Source: Endomychus coccineus (taxonomy: Eukaryota > Arthropoda > Insecta > Coleoptera > Endomychidae). Taken from it: a stretch of 64,000 nucleotides of DNA. Positions 18,801 to 32,613 of the stretch are shown here, one piece after another. The position numbers were made by a program, and so were the translations under genes. The stretch is taken from assembly GCA_958510875.1 (NCBI GenBank), contig OY294072.1:1054001-1118000 (forward strand), given 5' to 3'. Below the pieces are notes generated by a model. The model did not search any database. It saw nothing but the letters and a program-made list of their open reading frames with translations, and was not told where the DNA came from. Numbering within the stretch: position 1 is the first letter of the stretch; each line of letters begins with the position of its first letter.

Positions 18801-21800
18801 GAAAAATTTTCCAAATTTGCTACCGGGACGAAAAAAGATTTAAGAATTCTCTTCGTTCACATTGTGTATACTAAAATCGTTAGATAAACAGCTATTGACA
18901 CGAACTATGGGTTGGGATGTTACGAAATATGGTTCAAATTTGAATCCGGAACTAAAAATGATTTTAAAATACTCTTGGGTGAACGCGTACACTCATAGAT
19001 CTGAAGATGTCATATCTTCAGTTTTCGAAATAAACCAGACAATGTACGAAGCGGACGAATCGTCGATCTAGACATTTACATTGGTTATATTAAAATCGTT
19101 ATTAGAACATCTATCGACATGAAATATGGGTCGGGATGTTCGGAAATATGTTTCAAATTTGAATCCGGGACAAGAAATGATTCTAGACTTCTCTTCGCTA
19201 AACTCGTACACTCATTGATCTGAAGATGTCATATCTTCAGTTCTCGAGGTAAACGAGAAAATGTACGGAGCGAACGAATCGTCGATCTAGACGTTCACAT
19301 TGGGTATGCTAAAATCGTTATAAGATAAGCTATTGACATGAACTATGAGTAGGGATGTTCAGAAAAATGTTTCAAATTTGAATCCGGGACTAAAAATGAT
19401 TTTATAATTCTCTCCGCTAAACGCGTACACTCCTGGATCTGAAGATGTCATATTTTCAGTTCTCGAGATTAACGCGACAAGGTACGAAGCGAATTAATCG
19501 TCGATCTATGTGTTTACATTGGGTATACTAAAATCGTTATGAGAACAGCTATCGACATGAACTATAGGTCGGGATGTTCAGGAGAATGTTTCAAATTTGA
19601 ATCCGGGACTAAAAATGATTTTAGAATTTTCTCCGCTAAACGCGTACACTCCTGGATCTGAAGATGTCATATTTACAGTTTTCGAGATTAACGCGACGAT
19701 GTACGAAGCGAAAAAGTCATCGATCTAGACGTTTACATTGAGTATACTAAAATCGTTATCACAGAAGCTATCGACATGAAATATGGTTCGGGATGTTCAG
19801 AAATATGTTTTAAATTTGAATCCGGGACTAGAAATGATTTTGAGATTCTCTTGGCTAAACGCGTACATTCCTGGATCTGAAGATGTCGTGTCTTTAGTTC
19901 TCGAGATGAACGAGACAATGTACAAAGTGAACGAATCGTCGATCTAGTCGTTCACATTTGGTATACTAAAATCGTAGCGGATGAATCGTCGATCTAGACG
20001 TTTACATTGAGTATACTGAAATCGTTGTTAGAACAGCTATCGACATGAACCATGGGTCGGGATGTTCAGAAATATGTTTCAAATTTGAATCCGCGACTAA
20101 AAATATTTTTGGAATTCTTTCGGCTAAACGCGTACACTCCTGGATCTGAAGATGTCACATCTTCAGGTTTCGAGATAATTGAGACAATGTACGAGGCGAA
20201 CAAATCGTCGATCTAGACGTTCACCTTGGGAATACTAAAATCGTGGTGAATGAATCGTCGATCTAGATGTTTACATTGGGTATAATGAAGTCCTTATGAG
20301 GACAACTATCGACATGAACTATGGATCGAGATGTTCAGAATTATGTTTTTAATTTGATTACGGGATTAAAAATGATTCTAGAATTCTTTTGACTAAACGC
20401 GTAAGCTCCTGGATCAGAAGATGTCACATCTTCGGTTTTCGAGATAAACACGACAATGTACGAAGCGAACGAATCGTCGATCTAGACGTTTACATTGGGT
20501 ATACTCAAATCGTTATAAGAACAGCTATCGACATGAAGTATGAGTCAACATATTCAGGAATGTGTTTCAAATTTGAATCCGGGACTGAAAACGATTCTAG
20601 AATCCTTGTGGCTGAACGCGTACTTTCCTGGATCTGAAGATGACATATCTTCAGGTTCCGAAATTAACGCGACGATGTACTGAGCGAACATATTGTCGAT
20701 CTAGACGTTTACATTGAGTATTCTCAAATCGTTATAAGAACAGCCATCGACATGAACTATGGGTCGTGATATCCAGAAATATGTTCTAAATTTGAATCCG
20801 TGATTGAAATGATTTCATGATCCTCGTAGCTGAACGCGTACACTCCTTAATCTGAAGGTGTCATATCTTCAGTTTTCGAAATAAACGCGACAATGTACGA
20901 AGCGAACAAATCGTCGATCTGGACGTTTACATTGGGTATGATTAAAGCGTTATTGGAACGGCTATCGACATGAACTACAGGTCGGGATGTTCAGAAATAT
21001 GTTTTTATTTTGAATCCAGGACTAAAAATGATTTGAGGATCCTCTTGGCTAAACGCGTACACTCCTGGATCTGAAGATGTCATATCTTCAGTTTTCGAGA
21101 TAAACGCGAGAATGTACAAAGCGAACGAATCGTCGATCTAGAGTCAACATTGGGTATACTAAAATAGTCATTTGAACAGCTATCGACATGATCTATGGGT
21201 CGGGATGTTCAGAAATATGTTTTAAATTTGAATCCGGGACAAAAAATGATTTTAGAATCCTCTTGGCTGAACGGGTACACTCCTGGATCTGAAGATGTCA
21301 TATCTCCAGTTTTCGAGATTAACGCGACGATGTACGAAGCGAACGAATCGTCGATCTAGACGTTTATTTTGGGTATACTCAAATCGTTATGAGAACAGCC
21401 ATCTTCATGAAGTATGGATCGGGATATCCAAAAATATGTTTTAAATTTGAATCCGTGACTAAAATGATTTCATATTCCTCGTAGCTGAATGCGAACACTC
21501 CTGGATCTGAAGATGTCAGATCTTCAGTTTTCGAGATGAACGCGACAATGTATGAAGCGAACGAATCGTCGAACTAGACGTTTACATTGGATATACTAAA
21601 ATTCTTATAAGGACAGCTATCGACATGAACTAAAAATCGAGATGTTCAGGAATATGTTTTTAATTTGAATCCGGGACAAAAAATGATTTTAGAATCCTCT
21701 TGGCTGAACGGGTACACTCCTGGATCTGAAGATGTCACATCTTCAGTTTTCGAGATGAACGCGACAATGTACGAAGCGAACGAATCGTCGATCTAGACGT

Positions 21801-24000
21801 TTACATTGGGTATACATAAATCGTTATAAGAACAGCTATCGACATGAACTATGGGTCGTGATATCCAGAAATATGTTCTAAATTTGGATCCGTGATTAAA
21901 ATGATTTTATTATCCTCGTAGCTGAACGCGTACTTTCCTTAATCTGAAGATGTCACATCTTCAGTTTTCGAGATGAACGCGACAATGTACGAAGCGAACA
22001 AATCGTCGATCTAGACGTTTACATTGGGTATGATTAAAGCGTTTTTGGAACGGCTATCGCCATGAGCAATAGGTCGGGATGTTCAGAAATATGTTTTTAT
22101 TTTGAATCCAGAACTAAAAATGATTTAAGTATCCTCTTGGCTAGACGCGTAGACTCCTGGATCTGAAGATGTCATATCTTCAGTTTTCGAGATAAACGAG
22201 AGAATGTACAAAGCGAATGAATCGTCGATCTAGACGTGAACATTGGGTATACTTTAATCGTCATTTGAACAGCTATCGACATGATCTATGGGTCGGGATG
22301 TTCGGAAATATGTTTTAAATTTGAAGCCGGGACTAAAAATGATTTTAGAATCCTTTTGGCTGATTGGGACACTCCTGGATCTGAAGATGTCATATCCCCA
22401 GGTTTCGAGATTAACGCGACGATGTACGAAGTTGATCTAGACGTTTACATTGGGTATACTCAAATCGTTATGAGAACAGCCATCGACATGAAGTATGGGT
22501 CGGGATATCCAAAAATTTGTTTCAAATTTGGAACAATGACTAAAAATGATTTCATATTCCTCGTAGCTGAATGCATACACTCCTGAATCTGAAGATGTCA
22601 TATCTTCAGTTTTCGAGATAAACGCGACAATGTACGAAGCGAACGAATCGTCGATCTAGACGTTCACATTGGGTATACTAGAATCGTTATTGGAACAGCT
22701 ATCGACATGAAATATGGGTCAGGATTTTCAGAAATATGTATTGAATTTGAATCCGAGACTAGAAATGATTTTCGAAATCTCTTGGCCCAACGCGTACACT
22801 CCTGGATCTGAAGATGTCATATTTTCAGTTTACGAGATATACGAGACAATGTACGAAGCAAACGAATCGTCGATCCAGACGTTCACATTGGGTATACTAA
22901 AATCGTAGCGGATGAATCGTCGATCTAGACGTTTACATTGGGTATACTGAAATAGTTAAAAAAACAGCTATCGACATGAACTATGAGTCGGGGTGTTCAG
23001 AAACATGTTTTAAATTTGAATACGAGACTGAGAATCATTTTAGAATTCTTCTCGAAGCGAACGAAATGTCGATCTAGACGTTTACATCGAGTATAATTAG
23101 ATCGTTATAAGAACAGCTATCGCCATGAACTATAGATCGGGATGTTCAGAGATATGTTTTGAATTTGAATCCAAGACTGGAAATTATCTGAGGATCCTCT
23201 TGGCTGAACGCATACACTCCTGAATCTGAATATGTCATATCTCCAGTTTTCGAGATTACCGCGACGATGTACCAAGTGAACGAATCGTCGATCTGGACGA
23301 TCACATTGGGTATACTCAAATCGTCATCAGAACAGCCATCAAAATGAACTATGGGCCGGGATATCCAGAAATATGTTTTAAATTTGAATCCGGGACTAAA
23401 AATGGTTTTATAATTCTCGTAGCTGAACGCGTGCACTCCTGAATCTGGAGATGACATATCTTCAGTTTTCGAGATAAACGCAACAATGTACGAAGCGAAC
23501 GAATCGTCGATCTAGACGTTCACATTGAGTATACTCGAATCGTAGCGAATGAATCGTTGATCAAAACGTTTACATTGGGTATATTGAAATCGTTATAAGA
23601 ACAGCTATCGACATGAACTATGTGTCGGAATGTTCAGAAATATGTTTCAAATTTGAATACGGAATTAAAAATGATTTAAGGATTCTTTCGACTAGACGCT
23701 TACACACTTGGATTTGGAGATGTCATATCCTCAGTTTTCAAGATAAACATGACAATGTACGAAGCGAACGAATCGTCGATCTAGACGTTTAATTCGAGTA
23801 TGCTAAAATCGTTGTTAGAACAGCTATCGACATGAACTATGAGTCGGGATGTTCAGAAATATGTTTCGATTTGAATCCGAAACTAGGAATGATTTCAGAA
23901 TTCTCTTGGATAAACGCGTACACTCCTGGATCAGGAGATGTCATATCTTCAGTTTCCGAGATAAACTTGACAAAGTACGAAGCGAATGCATCGTCGATCT

Positions 24001-25250
24001 AGACGTTTACATTGAGTATAATTGAATCGTTATTAGAACAGTTATCGACATGAAATACGGGTCAAGATGTTCAGAAATTGGTTTAAAATTTGAATCCGAG
24101 ACTAGAAATGATTTTAGAATTCCCTTGACTAAACGCGTACACTCCTGGATCTAAAACGGTCATATCTTCAGTTTTCGAAATAAACAAGACAATGTACGGA
24201 GCGAACGAATCGTCGATCTAGATGTTTACATTGGGTATACTGAAATCGGTATGAGAACAGCTATCGACATGAACTATGGGTCGGGATGTTCAGGAATATG
24301 TTCTTAATTTGAATATGGGACTAAAAATGATATTAGAATTCTTTCGGCTAAACGCGTACACTCCTGGATTTGAAGACGTCATATCTTCAGTTTTCGAAAC
24401 AAAACGAGACGTGTTACATTGTGCTTACTAAAATCGTTATGAGAACAGCTACTGACATGAATTATGGGTCGGGATGTTCAGAAAAATGTTTCAAATTTGA
24501 ATCCGGGACATAAATGATTTTGGAATTCTCTTGGCTGAACGCGCACACTCATGGATCTGAAGATGTCATATCTTTAGTTTTCGAGATAAATGCGACAATG
24601 TACGAAGCGAATGAATCGTCGATCTAGACGTTTACATTGAGTATAATTGAATCGTTATTAGAACAGTTATCGACATGAAATACGGGTCAAGATGTTCAGA
24701 AATATGTTTTAAATTCGAATCCGAGACTAGAAATGATTTTAGAATTCCCTTGACTAAACGCGTACACTCCTGGATCAAAAACGGTCATATCTTCAGTTTT
24801 CGAAATAAACAAGACAATGTACGGAGCGAACGAATCGTCGATCTAGATGTTTACATTGGGTATACTGAAATCGGTATGAGAACAGCTATCGACATGAACT
24901 ATGGGTCGGGATGTTCAGGAATATGTTCTTAATTTGAATATGGGACTAAAAATGATATTAGAATTCTTTCGGCTAAACGCGTACACTCCTGGATTTGAAG
25001 AAGTCATATCTTCAGTTTTCGAAACAAAACGAGACGTGTTACATTGTGCTTACTAAAATCGTTATGAGAACAGCTACTGACATGAATTATGGGTCGGGAT
25101 GTTCAGAAAAATGTTTCAAATTTGAATCCGGGACATAAATGATTTTGGAATTCTCTTGGCTGAACGCGCACACTCATGGATCTGAAGATGTCATATCTTT
25201 AGTTTTCGAGATAAACACGACAATGTACGAAGCGAATGAATCGTCGATCT
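24001..25250 (+). repeat. Recent 625-bp tandem duplication inside the satellite
   Basis: 24001-24625 and 24626-25250 share rare variants (TTGAGTATAATTGAATCG, GAGACGTGTTACATTGTGC) at a constant offset of 625 bp. They are far more alike than neighbouring monomers. This indicates a recent duplication of about three monomers, or the start of a higher-order repeat. Confidence 0.85.
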
Positions 25251-26478
25251 AGACGTTTACATTGAGTATACTTGAATCGTTATAAGAACAGCTATTGACA
25301 TAAACTATGGGTCGGGATTTTCAGAAATATGTATCAAATTCGAATCTGGGACTAAAAATGATTTTAAAATCGTCTTGTCTAAACGTGTACACTCCTGTAT
25401 CTGGAAATCTCATATTTTCAGTTTTCGAGATAAACGCGACAATGTACGAAGAGTCGATCCAGACGTTTACATTGTGTATACTAAGATCGTTATACGAACA
25501 GCTATCGACATGAACTATGGGTCGGGACGTTCAGAAATTTGTTTCAAATTTGAATCTGGCACTAAAAATGATGTTAGGATCCTCTTGGTTAAACGCGTAC
25601 TCTCCTGGATCTAAAGATGTCATATCTTCAGTTTTCGAGATAAACGCTACATTGTACGAAGCGAACGAGAAGTCGATCTAGACGTTCACATTGGGTATAC
25701 TCAAATCGTTATAAGAACAGCTATTGACATGAACTATGAATCAGGATGTTCAGAAATATGTTTCAAATATAAAGTACGAAGCGAATGAATCGTCGATCTG
25801 GACACTTTCGGATCTAAAAATGTCATATCTTCAGTTTCCGAGGAAAATGTACGAAGCGAACGATTCGTCGATCTAGATGTTTACATTGGGTATACTGAAA
25901 TCGTTATGAGAACAGCTATCGACATGAACTATGGGTCGGGAAGTTCAGGAATATGTTCATAATTTGAATATGGGACTAAAGATGATATTAGAACGCTTTC
26001 GGCTAATCGCGTACACTCCTGGATTTGAAGACGTCATATCTTCAGTTTTCGAAACAAAACGAGACGATGTATGAAGCGAACGGATCGTCGATCTAGACGT
26101 TAACATTGTGTATACTCAAATCGTTATGAGAACAGCCATCGACATGAACTATGATTTGAGATATCCAGAAATATGTTTTAAATTTGAATCCGGGACTAAA
26201 AGCGATTTTATAATCCTCGTAGCTGAACGCGTACACTCCTGAATCTAAAGATGTCATATCTTCAGTTTTCGAGATAAACGACACAATGTACGAAACGAAC
26301 GAATCGTCGTTCTAGACGTTCACATTGGGTATACTAAAATCGTAGCGAATGAATCGTCGATCCGAATGTTCACATTGGGTATATTGAAATCGTAATAAGA
26401 ACAGCTATCGATATGAACCATGGGTCGGGATGTTCAGAAATATGTTTTAAATTCGAATACGGGACTGCAAATGATTTT

Positions 26479-26484
26479 AGAATC
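26479..26484 (+). other. Target site duplication AGAATC (left)
   Basis: The six satellite bases before element 2, identical to 51216-51221. Joining the flanks without one copy restores a normal satellite monomer. Six bases is the usual Polinton duplication. Confidence 0.92.
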
Positions 26485-27195
26485 AGTAGATGAACTGGTC
26501 GCGTTTTACGATCAAGAACCAAGATGGCGGCCATAGGGGTGTCAGTGATAAGGAATGGATGTGTGTGATAAGGTGTGAGATAAGGATATGTTGTTTGTAA
26601 AGAGTATACAGGGTGCGTACAAAAAGTGTGTCACATGTACAGGGTCACGTGACTATCACGAGGCAGCTGCCATCGGGTATAGAGAGTTTGTACGAAAAGT
26701 GTGTCACATGTACAGGGGTCATGTGACTATCACATGACAGCTGTCATGGCGGACCTAAGGTACAGATTGCTTCGTGGAGATGTCACCACCACGTGACAGC
26801 TGTCATGGTGGACCTAAGGTACAGACTGCTCCGTGGAGGTGTCTTCACCACGTGACAGCTGTCATGGCGGTCCTAAGGTACAGACTGCTTCGTGGAGATG
26901 TCACCACCACGTGACAGCTGTCATGGTGGACCTAAGGTACAGATTGCGTTGTAGAGGTGTCACCACCACGTGACAGCTGTCATGGTGAACCTAAGTTACA
27001 GACTGCTCCGTGGAGGTGTCCCCACCACGTGACAGCTGTCATGGCGGGCCCAAGGTACAGACTGCTTCGTGGAGGGGGCTCCGCCACCTCTACGAAGCAG
27101 TCTGTACTTTTGGCCCTAAAAGACACAGCCTGCTTTCATGAGAGGTCGAAGGTACAGACTTCTTCGTGGAGGTGACGTCACCAGTTCGACTCATG
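26485..27195 (+). repeat. Element 2 left terminal inverted repeat
   Basis: Very similar to the inverse of 50595-51215. The outer ~250 bp are nearly unchanged. The inner part is an array of ~59-bp units, each with CACGTG, TGACAGCTGTCA and GGTACAGACTGCTTCGTGGA. The left side has one or two more units than the right. The same array occurs in the right arm of element 1. Confidence 0.95.
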
Positions 27196-27257
27196 CGACT
27201 CGAAAGCGACTCGCAAGCGACTTGCAAGCGAGTCAAACGACTCAGGATCGTTTATGA

Positions 27258-27335
<78 letters not shown>

Positions 27336-29144
27336 TGTTGAATTAACTGTGGCATCTTGTGTGTGCATAACCCTGCACTGTGGCGTCCGTTCTACTTGTG
27401 GCATCATACACTCGGATGCTACAGCTAAAGTCATATTTCAGGTACCTATAGTCCCAGAAATTTGAATCCGATGCAACTTCGCGCCTCTATATGATGTACA
27501 GCAACATTAAAGTGGAAGATATTGGCGCCAAATGTATAAAAGCAAATGTGTATCGTATTCCACAATACAGGCTATTGCATACCAATATATAACCTGAACT
27601 GTGGATTCATCTGTAAAAACGCGCCCTCTACAATACACACGCCCAATTGAAGTGAACTAAACGACGGTCGACGGCAGCAATAAAGTCTCTTTAACATCTT
27701 AGTAGGGTATATTCAGGTAGATTTGTCTCCAACGATTCGTACAGAGTCTTCCAATATATAATTTAGGTACATTTTAAAATCAGTAATGTTGAAGTTTGAA
27801 TTAGAAATATTAAAATACAAAACTTACTAGAAAAACCAAAACAAAGAATAGCAAACGAATTAAATATTACTCTACTAATATGGCATATGTATTAACAAAG
27901 TCAGAAAAATCGCAATATCAATTACAAACCTGAAAGTCAGAAATGTTTAATCGGGACTATCTCAAATTTTTGATAAAAATTGGCTTCTTCAATTTTTACA
28001 GGTATAATTGAAAGTTTGAAATAAATAATGTAAATAAATAAATGATGTTAGTGAATACAACTTCATTCAATCGAAAAAATTTTCACCTTTATCGTTATTT
28101 AGATGAAATTATATAGGTATATTTTGACTATTCTTCATTTTTATTTGTTATAAGAAATTTTATGAATGAAATTATTGAATTTTTATGGTTTTTGAATATA
28201 AAAAAGTTATTTATATTTATAATTAAGAATAAGAAATTTGGGTCGATTTCGACAATGCGTTACCGAATAATGAATTTTTTATTTGCTTCAAAAATTGCAC
28301 ATGAAAAAATGCATTTTTTCAATGCAGAAATGCAGTTTCTCATTTGTATGAGACTCAGAAAGTGGGCAAATGGAGTAAATGCATCAAGGAATCGGATGCA
28401 AAAAACCGCATCTCGATCCGTCTTACTGCACAGGTTTTCGGACCTTTGGCCTATTTTTGTGTTAATTTTCCTCGACTATATCTCCGGACTCCGACAAAGT
28501 TCATCAGCGGTTTAGCATATATTTGTTGTGTGATGTTTTGATAAACAAGTAACTGAAGTACCGAATAGATTTTTCAACGACTATGCGTTACTCCGATTCT
28601 CATAGAGTAACGGGTACCCGAGTAACGAATAGTTACTTTTCTGACAGAACTAGTGCAAAGTAAAAACAGTACGTTTTGTGTACGTTTAGAAGTTGTGGAA
28701 ACCGACGAACTTCATCGAAAAAACATCATCAAAGTGATATGAGCATGTTTTCAAGTAATATTTTGATACTACTTCATATCATATTACCATATATGTTAGC
28801 CTATGTTGAAGGTCATCGGCGCACTTACTTTCTCATTATGAAGAGGTACCTTGAAAATTTTAATTTTTCAAGGTAAAATAGCTTAAACATATATTGAAGA
28901 TATATGAAGTAGTTTCAAAACAGTACTTGAAAGTTTTTTTGATTTTTGATTTTATAACCTGTATATCACTAAATAGAAACCTTTTGCACTAATCTTCACG
29001 TCAAATATTTAGTCCAGTAAATGAAGGTATTAATATTTAAATTTTTTTGTTATGAGCCGATTTTGATCAGTAAGGGCTCATTTTCTTCGGAATGATGTCT
29101 AGAACAAAGTGCGGGGGTTTATTTTTCTGACTAATTGTTTATAT
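27196..29144. other. Gene-free left interior of element 2
   Basis: Contains a (TG)n microsatellite (about 27258-27333) and repeats of GTGGCATC (27349-27405) that recur at 31739-31935. The rest is AT-rich sequence. An open frame at 28162-28515 shows no recognisable domain, and I do not call it a gene. AATAA-rich DNA leads into the fold-back element. Confidence 0.6.
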
Positions 29145-31440
29145 TGTTAATAAACAATAATTAGTATTAAACAAATGCGTGTCTCAGAGCATTATAATAA
29201 AAAATTAAAAAGTACAGGTCTTAAGTAATTGAATATTTTCAAGTGTTAAAGTAATAAACAAAGGTTCACGAAGTGTTGATTAACAATTTAATTGAAAAAT
29301 TAAATTTAGCCCACTTGCGCGATATTAGACTCGATTTCGGATATTTTTAACTCGATGAATTCGTGTTCATCGAATTAAAAATATCCGAAATTGAGTCCAA
29401 TATCCCATAATCACCTAATTTCATTTTTTCGTTATTTCATTTTGTTAATTAACAAATTGTTTATCAACAAATGAAATAAATAATTTATTGCAATTATTAA
29501 ATCACCAAATTCGTGTTCATCAAGATCAAAATGTCCGAAATCGAGTCCAATATCGCATAACCAGACCTAATTTCATTTTTTCGTTTAATTTATTAACCAA
29601 TGAAATAAACAATTTATTGCAATTATATTACCGAATTCGTGTTCATCGAGTTAAAAATTTCCGAAGTCGAGGCCAATATCCCATAACCATCTAATTTCAT
29701 TTTTTCGTTTGTTTTTCAATTAACAAATGAAATAAACAATTCTTCAATTGATTTTGAATTATAATTCAGAATTGGATCAATTTTATTTGCGAGTTATGTT
29801 CTAATCTCAGTTTCTAATTTTCATTCATCTCTCCAAAATTGTGAAAGACAGGTGAAGGAGTGTTTAAATTTATCGTTTTATAGAGAATTCTTATTGTGGA
29901 AATAATTAAACTAGACCTGAAATTTAACCAAATTAAAAATATGTAGATGTTCCAGATGAGAATATCTATTTCCCGTTATTTTACCAGGCCTGATTCATCA
30001 AGTAGTTTTTGATAACGACTTGTGCAATTCAGAATAAGCGTAGGCAAATAAGTAAATATTCCACTTCCTACTATAACTTATTCATAATTTATATTCTTAT
30101 TGCCAAATATTGCCATTCAGTTGAGGGTACAAACTACCTGGAGATTCTCTAGTCAGTTTATTACTACCACTAGTTAGAGAAATGCCTTTAACAATTAACA
30201 ATTATTAAATCATCAAATTCGTGTTCATCAAGTTGAAAATGTCCGAAATCGAATCCAATATAGCATAACCAGACCTGATTTCATTTTTTCGTTTATTTTA
30301 TTAACAAATGAAATAAACGATTTATTGCAATTATTAAATCACCAAATTCGTGTTCATCAAGTTGAAAATGTCCGAAATCGAGTCCAACATCCCATAACCA
30401 GACCTAATTTCATTTTTTCGTTTATTTGTTAATTAACAAATTCTTTATTAACAAATGAAATAAACAATTTTTTGCAATTATATTACCGAATTCGTGTTCA
30501 TCGAGTTGAAAATGTCCGAAATCGAGTCCAAAATCACATAACCAGACCTAATTTCATTTTTTCGTTTCTTTGTTAATGAAGAAATTGTTCATTGACAAAT
30601 GAAATAAACAATTTTTTGCAAGTATATTACCGAATTCGTGTTCATCGAGTTGAAAATATCCGAAATCGAGTCCAAAATCACATAACCAGACCTAATTTCA
30701 TTTTTTCGTTTATTTGTTAATTAACAAATTGTTTATTGACAAATGAAGTAAACAATTTATTGCAATTATATTACCGAATTCGTGTTCATCGAGTTAAAAA
30801 TATCCGAAATCGAGTCCAATATCCCATAACCACCTAATTTCATTGTTTCGTTTATTTGTTAATTAACAAATTATTTATCAACAAATGAAACAAACAATTC
30901 ATTGCAATTATTAAATCACCAAATTCGTGTTCATCAAGTTGAAAATGTCCGAAATCGAGTCCAATATCGCATAACCAGACCAAATATCATTTTTTCGTTT
31001 ATTTGTTAATTAACAAATGAAATAAACAATTTATTGCAATTTATTATTACCGAATTCGTGTTCATCATGTTAAAAATATCCGAAATCGAGTCCAATATCC
31101 CATAACCACCTAATTCCATTTTTTCGTTTGTTAATTAACAAATTGCTTATTAACAAAAGAAATAAACAATTCATCGCAATTACATTACCGAATTCGTGTT
31201 CATCATGTTAAATAATTCGAAATCGAGTCCAATATCGCATAACCAGACCTAATTTCATTCTTTCGTTTATTTATTAATTAACAAATTGTTTATGAACATT
31301 GAATAAGCCTTGCGAACCTTTGCTCATTACTTTAACACTTGATAATATTCAATTGCTTGCTTAAAACCTGTATTTTTTATTTTTTTCTTATAATGCTCTG
31401 AGACACGCATTTGTTTAACACTAATTATTGTTTATTAACA
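29145..31440. mobile_element. Fold-back/MITE-like element with internal tandem repeats
   Basis: The ends are inverse: TGTTAATAAACAATAATTAG at 29145 and its complement at 31421-31440. About 145 bp of inverted similarity is on each side (CAAATGCGTGTCTCAGAGCA). The interior is some ten copies of a 125-150-bp unit with ATTCGTGTTCATCGAGTT and GTCCGAAATCGAGTCCAA, plus a non-repeated segment at about 29760-30200. No transposase is present. A target duplication was not evident. Confidence 0.8.
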
Positions 31441-31945
31441 GATGGCGTTATGTTCAATTATTAATGATATTTTCCCCAAAGTACGAAATGAAGTGAATTT
31501 TCATTATGACCCCAGACGTCATGAATTTCACCTCCATGTACTTGTTCTGTACGTAAGATACACCTTCAGACACGTATTAACTACATAATTTCAACGGCAC
31601 AGTAGGTTTTCTAATATTCAATTTAGTAACAGTGAAGAACTGCAATATATATAATTGATAACTAAATATACACACGTGAAATAAAAACTACATTTGCAGT
31701 GACATCCATATTTACACTGCAATTATTGTACATTTCTTGTGGCATCTTTTATACACATCCGATTTGTTGTGGCAACGATGCCACAATTTAGGAAAATAAG
31801 TGGTACGTATCTTCCCTGAAATGGAGTGTATCGTGACGCGAGTCGGTGTGCAGTGTTGCTAAATTCAATTGGCACTCCGCTACAGCTAGTATTTCCATGT
31901 GTCCACAATCGATGTAATAGTCTGGATGCCACAGTAAATACGGGG

Positions 31946-31985
<40 letters not shown>

Positions 31986-32050
31986 AGAGGTGTATGAGAA
32001 ATGAAATATCAAATATTAATAATATTTTTTATTTTGGAGAAAGTACATTC
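31441..32050. other. Gene-free spacer before the first element 2 gene
   Basis: Holds a 20-bp hairpin TTGTGGCAACGATGCCACAA at 31767-31786, further GTGGCATC repeats, and a (TG)n run at about 31952-31981. No open frame is convincing. Confidence 0.5.
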
Positions 32051-32557
32051 TTATTTTGGAAGTATGATGGTGAGGAACCAATGTTGTAGGTTTTCGATAT
32101 GGTTGACTGTACACATATATTCTCCTCCATCATTGCGATGATTTAGGCAGCTCAGTCTGTTTGTCGGATCGAATTTCCCCGTTTGGCATAGGGTGTTGTC
32201 GAAACTGCACACATCTACGATTCGTGGAAAGATATCTAGCTCCACACACTTTTTCGTGAGAAATTCGGCTTTTTGATGTCCTCGAACATATATAATGTCG
32301 GCTGCACACAGTAGAGTCAATCTTAGAATATTATCAATTTCTTCATATTCCACATCGCCCGATGTATATTCCAAACCATGACAAAAATGTTCCAAATACC
32401 AAACAGATTTTCGATCCTTCTCACTTAACATCGTAAGCGGTACGGCTGGCTTAAACAACGAATAATGTCGTTTGAACCCAATTTGTATAGACATTTCTTT
32501 GGAATGAAAGACATCATCGATGATGAACCCCTGAATATCAACCAATGCTATTCTCAT
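32051..32557 (-). CDS. Conserved Polinton-type protein, Cys/His-rich (paralogue 1)
   Basis: 168 residues, intact, from the ATG at 32557. It shares an order of short motifs with 49979-50533: VDIQGF near the N-terminus, LFKPAVPL..L, HGLEY.SG...Y, IIYVRGHQKAEFL and a C-terminal C..H...C.VN region. I have a memory of this pattern as a recurrent insect Polinton-associated protein. The acidic residue in VDIQ and the IYV.G..K segment could suit a nuclease-like fold, but that is speculation. It lies 56 bp downstream of the MCP gene on the same strand. Confidence 0.6.
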   Translation of the reverse strand: MRIALVDIQGFIIDDVFHSKEMSIQIGFKRHYSLFKPAVPLTMLSEKDRKSVWYLEHFCHGLEYTSGDVEYEEIDNILRLTLLCAADIIYVRGHQKAEFLTKKCVELDIFPRIVDVCSFDNTLCQTGKFDPTNRLSCLNHRNDGGEYMCTVNHIENLQHWFLTIILPK

Positions 32558-32613
32558 GATGGCTCGTACTAAACAGATCGGACGACGTCGTCGTCATCGT
32601 TAGACAGTATGTT

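Larger units (their letters stand above)
15868..26484. repeat. ~219-bp satellite array, block 1
   Basis: About 48 tandem, diverged monomers of roughly 219 bp. Typical segments are ATGAACTATGGGTCGGGATG, GGATCTGAAGATGTCATATC and GAATCGTCGATCTAGACG. Truncated monomers and local duplications occur. Short open frames inside it are repeat artefacts. The array is interrupted by element 2 in the middle of a monomer and resumes at 51216. Confidence 0.95.

Noticed and set aside
15868..26484. Regular repeats as a CRISPR array
   Set aside because: Monomers are ~219 bp and continuous without spacers, in a eukaryotic context.
28162..28515. 117-codon ORF in the gene-free part of element 2
   Set aside because: No recognisable domain, no conserved partner in element 1, AT-rich low-complexity composition.
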